NCBI GenBank assembly: GCA_044506565.1 | Contig: JBIQKN010000112.1 | Location: 1-7,019 of the forward strand | Origin: Croceibacterium_A sp044506565 | GTDB taxonomy: Bacteria > Pseudomonadota > Alphaproteobacteria > Sphingomonadales > Sphingomonadaceae | Reading direction: 5' to 3' | DNA length: 7,019 bases | Shown: positions 6,031 through 7,019 of the stretch, piece by piece | Layout: each line of letters begins with the position of its first letter | Position numbering within the stretch: position 1 is the stretch's first letter | Notes under the pieces: model-generated | What the model was told of the DNA's origin: nothing | What the model saw: the letters and a program-made list of their open reading frames with translations, nothing else | Database searches by the model: none | Translations under genes and position numbers: made by a program

Positions 6031-6510
6031 TCAGCCCGCGTCGATCGGCCACGCCGTCGAGAACTTGCGCCGCCGCTTGACGAGGCGCGTCTCGTAGCGC
6101 CGGACCACCGGATCGTCGGCCAGCACCTCGTCGGCGAAGGCGTTGAAGCCGTCCATGTCGCGCACCGCGATGACCAGCGCGAGATCCACCTGGCCGGCGA
6201 CCTCCATTACCATTTGCACCTCGGGCCGGACGCTCAGGCGCTGCACCAGCCCGTCGACCTCTGCGAGACCGTGCTTGGCGAGCTGGATGTCGACGAGCGC
6301 GGTCAGGTAGGGACCGATCGCCCTCTCGCTGACGACGGCGGATTCCGCCACGATCGTCCCCTCCTCGCGCATCCGCCTGACCCGCCGGGCGATGGCCGAC
6401 GGAGACAGCGGGACGTCGAGCGCAAGCTGGTCCGCCGTGCGCAGGGCGTCCTGCTGCAGCAGCGCGAGGATGGTCCGGTCGTGCCGATCGAGAGAGCGTG
6501 GTTCGTGCAT
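6031..6510 (-). CDS. Lrp/AsnC-family transcriptional regulator
   Basis: A 159-residue protein, the usual size for this family. It opens with SLDRHDRTILALLQQDALRT (6-25), the typical LD..D..IL..LQ.D. opening of Lrp proteins. A winged helix-turn-helix follows, with recognition helix SPSAIARRVRRMREEG (36-51). The ligand-binding RAM domain spans about 66-145, including VQMVMEVAGQVDLALVIAVRDM (about 98-119) and GFNAFADEVL (121-130). The basic LVKRRRKF tail (143-150) ends the conserved part. Such proteins form octamers or dimers and respond to amino acids or related small molecules; the ligand cannot be predicted. The start at ATG 6510 has GGAG close upstream (spacing 3). A longer open frame to 6903 runs antisense through the S41 gene and is not credible. 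It is divergent from the S41 peptidase and 87 bases upstream of the M16 gene on the same strand. Confidence 0.92.
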   Translation of the reverse strand: MHEPRSLDRHDRTILALLQQDALRTADQLALDVPLSPSAIARRVRRMREEGTIVAESAVVSERAIGPYLTALVDIQLAKHGLAEVDGLVQRLSVRPEVQMVMEVAGQVDLALVIAVRDMDGFNAFADEVLADDPVVRRYETRLVKRRRKFSTAWPIDAG

Positions 6511-6577
6511 GATCTCCCATTCCGGTGCCGATTTCTGGCAAGATGCGTCCGCACTTCGCCCGCCATACGCAGGAATA

Positions 6578-6593
6578 GCGGATATACCTCCGC
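6578..6593. promoter_or_regulatory. Candidate operator dyad between the Lrp-type and S41 genes
   Basis: GCGGA-TATACC-TCCGC, a 5-bp inverted repeat with a 6-base centre, lies in the 105-base divergent spacer, 23 bases before the S41 start. Its size and position suit a site for the adjacent Lrp/AsnC regulator, and the central TATACC could be a -10 element for the S41 gene. There is no convincing -35 box at normal distance. Confidence 0.3.
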
Positions 6594-6615
6594 CGACCAC
6601 CCACGGAGTAACCGC

Positions 6616-7019
6616 ATGTCCCGTTTCGCCTGTCTCGGACCGATCGCCCTTGCGGTCGCCTCGCCGCTGCCGGTTGCCGCGCAGGCGCCCGAGCCGGCCG
6701 TAGTTGCGCAGGTCGATGCCCGCGAAGTGATTGATGCCGCGCGAGCGCTGGTCGCCGAGCGCTACGTCCTGCCGGAAACCGCCGATCGTCTCGACTCCGC
6801 GCTCGCCGAAGCCGCGCGCCGGGGCGAGTTCGACGGCCTGTCGGGCCCGGCGCTCGCCGAACGGATCGGTGCCGTGATGCACAGCGTCACGGCCGACGGT
6901 CACCTCTACATCAACTACAACCCAGGCCAGGCGGCCGCGATTGCCGCGGCCGGCCCGCCTGAGGACGAAGGTTCGGAACTCCCGGCCGACTACGTCCGCC
7001 AGATCGTGCGCGACAACGG
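6616..7019 (+). CDS. Secreted S41-family peptidase, N-terminal part only
   Basis: The ATG at 6616 has GGAG at 6605-6608, 7 bases upstream, and the frame stays open to the right edge (134 full codons plus 2 bases). A signal peptide is clear: MSRFACLGPIALAVASPLPV followed by AAQAPEP, with cleavage expected after AQA near residue 24. Residues 34-104 match the helical N-terminal domain of IRBP-like S41 peptidases: VIDAARALVAERYVLPETAD (38-57), EFDGLSGPALAERIGAVMHSV (71-91) and DGHLYINYNP (95-104). The catalytic serine protease core would lie beyond the window, so activity cannot be judged. Such proteins degrade peptides or misfolded proteins in the periplasm. It is divergently arranged with the Lrp/AsnC gene, which may control it. 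Confidence 0.82.
   Translation, partial: MSRFACLGPIALAVASPLPVAAQAPEPAVVAQVDAREVIDAARALVAERYVLPETADRLDSALAEAARRGEFDGLSGPALAERIGAVMHSVTADGHLYINYNPGQAAAIAAAGPPEDEGSELPADYVRQIVRDN

Noticed and set aside
6511..6903. Extension of the Lrp/AsnC frame upstream to 6903
   Set aside because: It runs antisense through the S41 signal peptide and N-terminal domain. The family sequence begins at MHEP (6510), which has a ribosome site.
1..7019. CRISPR arrays, tRNA or rRNA genes, insertion sequences, attachment sites
   Set aside because: No repeated spacer pattern, cloverleaf-like segment, transposase or flanking direct repeats were seen in either strand by eye.

Overview
The window is high-GC DNA, and its gene content points to an alphaproteobacterium, most likely of the Sphingomonadales. 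The pointers are an Usg-family gene (a small family typical of Alphaproteobacteria), a YqaA-type membrane protein, a large secreted M16 peptidase of the kind common in sphingomonads, and an S41 peptidase with the N-terminal helical domain often seen in that group. This placement is inferred from family knowledge, not from a search. One run of 100 N (5455-5554) marks a scaffold gap, so this is draft or metagenome assembly.

Layout: (1) bases 1-612, + strand, the 3' part of a YqaA/DedA-like membrane protein; (2) 713-982, +, the small Usg-family protein; (3) 975-2611, -, three closely packed genes read right to left: an ArsR-type repressor, a YgaP-like membrane-anchored rhodanese and a TauE/SafE (TSUP) transporter; (4) 2612-2694, an AT-rich divergent control region; (5) 2695-3579, +, a metallo-beta-lactamase-fold protein of the Blh/persulfide dioxygenase (ETHE1-like) type, followed by a strong hairpin; (6) 3667-5943, -, a secreted M16 metallopeptidase interrupted by the N gap; (7) 6031-6510, -, an Lrp/AsnC-family regulator; (8) 6616 to the right edge, +, the start of a secreted S41-family peptidase. 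No gene-free stretch exceeds about 105 bases.

The coherent functional unit is 975-3579. It has the parts of a sulfide/persulfide detoxification locus: a cysteine-pair ArsR sensor (BigR/SqrR/YgaV type), a sulfurtransferase tethered to the membrane, a probable sulfur-oxyanion exporter, and a divergently transcribed persulfide-oxidising enzyme. A sulfide:quinone oxidoreductase, a frequent partner, is not in the window. The short region between the divergent genes holds two candidate promoters facing each other, imperfect dyads between them, and a perfect 9-bp inverted repeat placing GCAAGAGCT just upstream of or at the 5' end of each divergent gene. A single repressor could therefore plausibly control both sides. 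The system is of a known type. I see no wholly novel system; the layout of this control region is the most unusual thing here.

The right third holds two secreted peptidases around an Lrp/AsnC-type regulator. The regulator is divergent from the S41 gene and upstream of, and co-directional with, the M16 gene, so local control is plausible but unproven.
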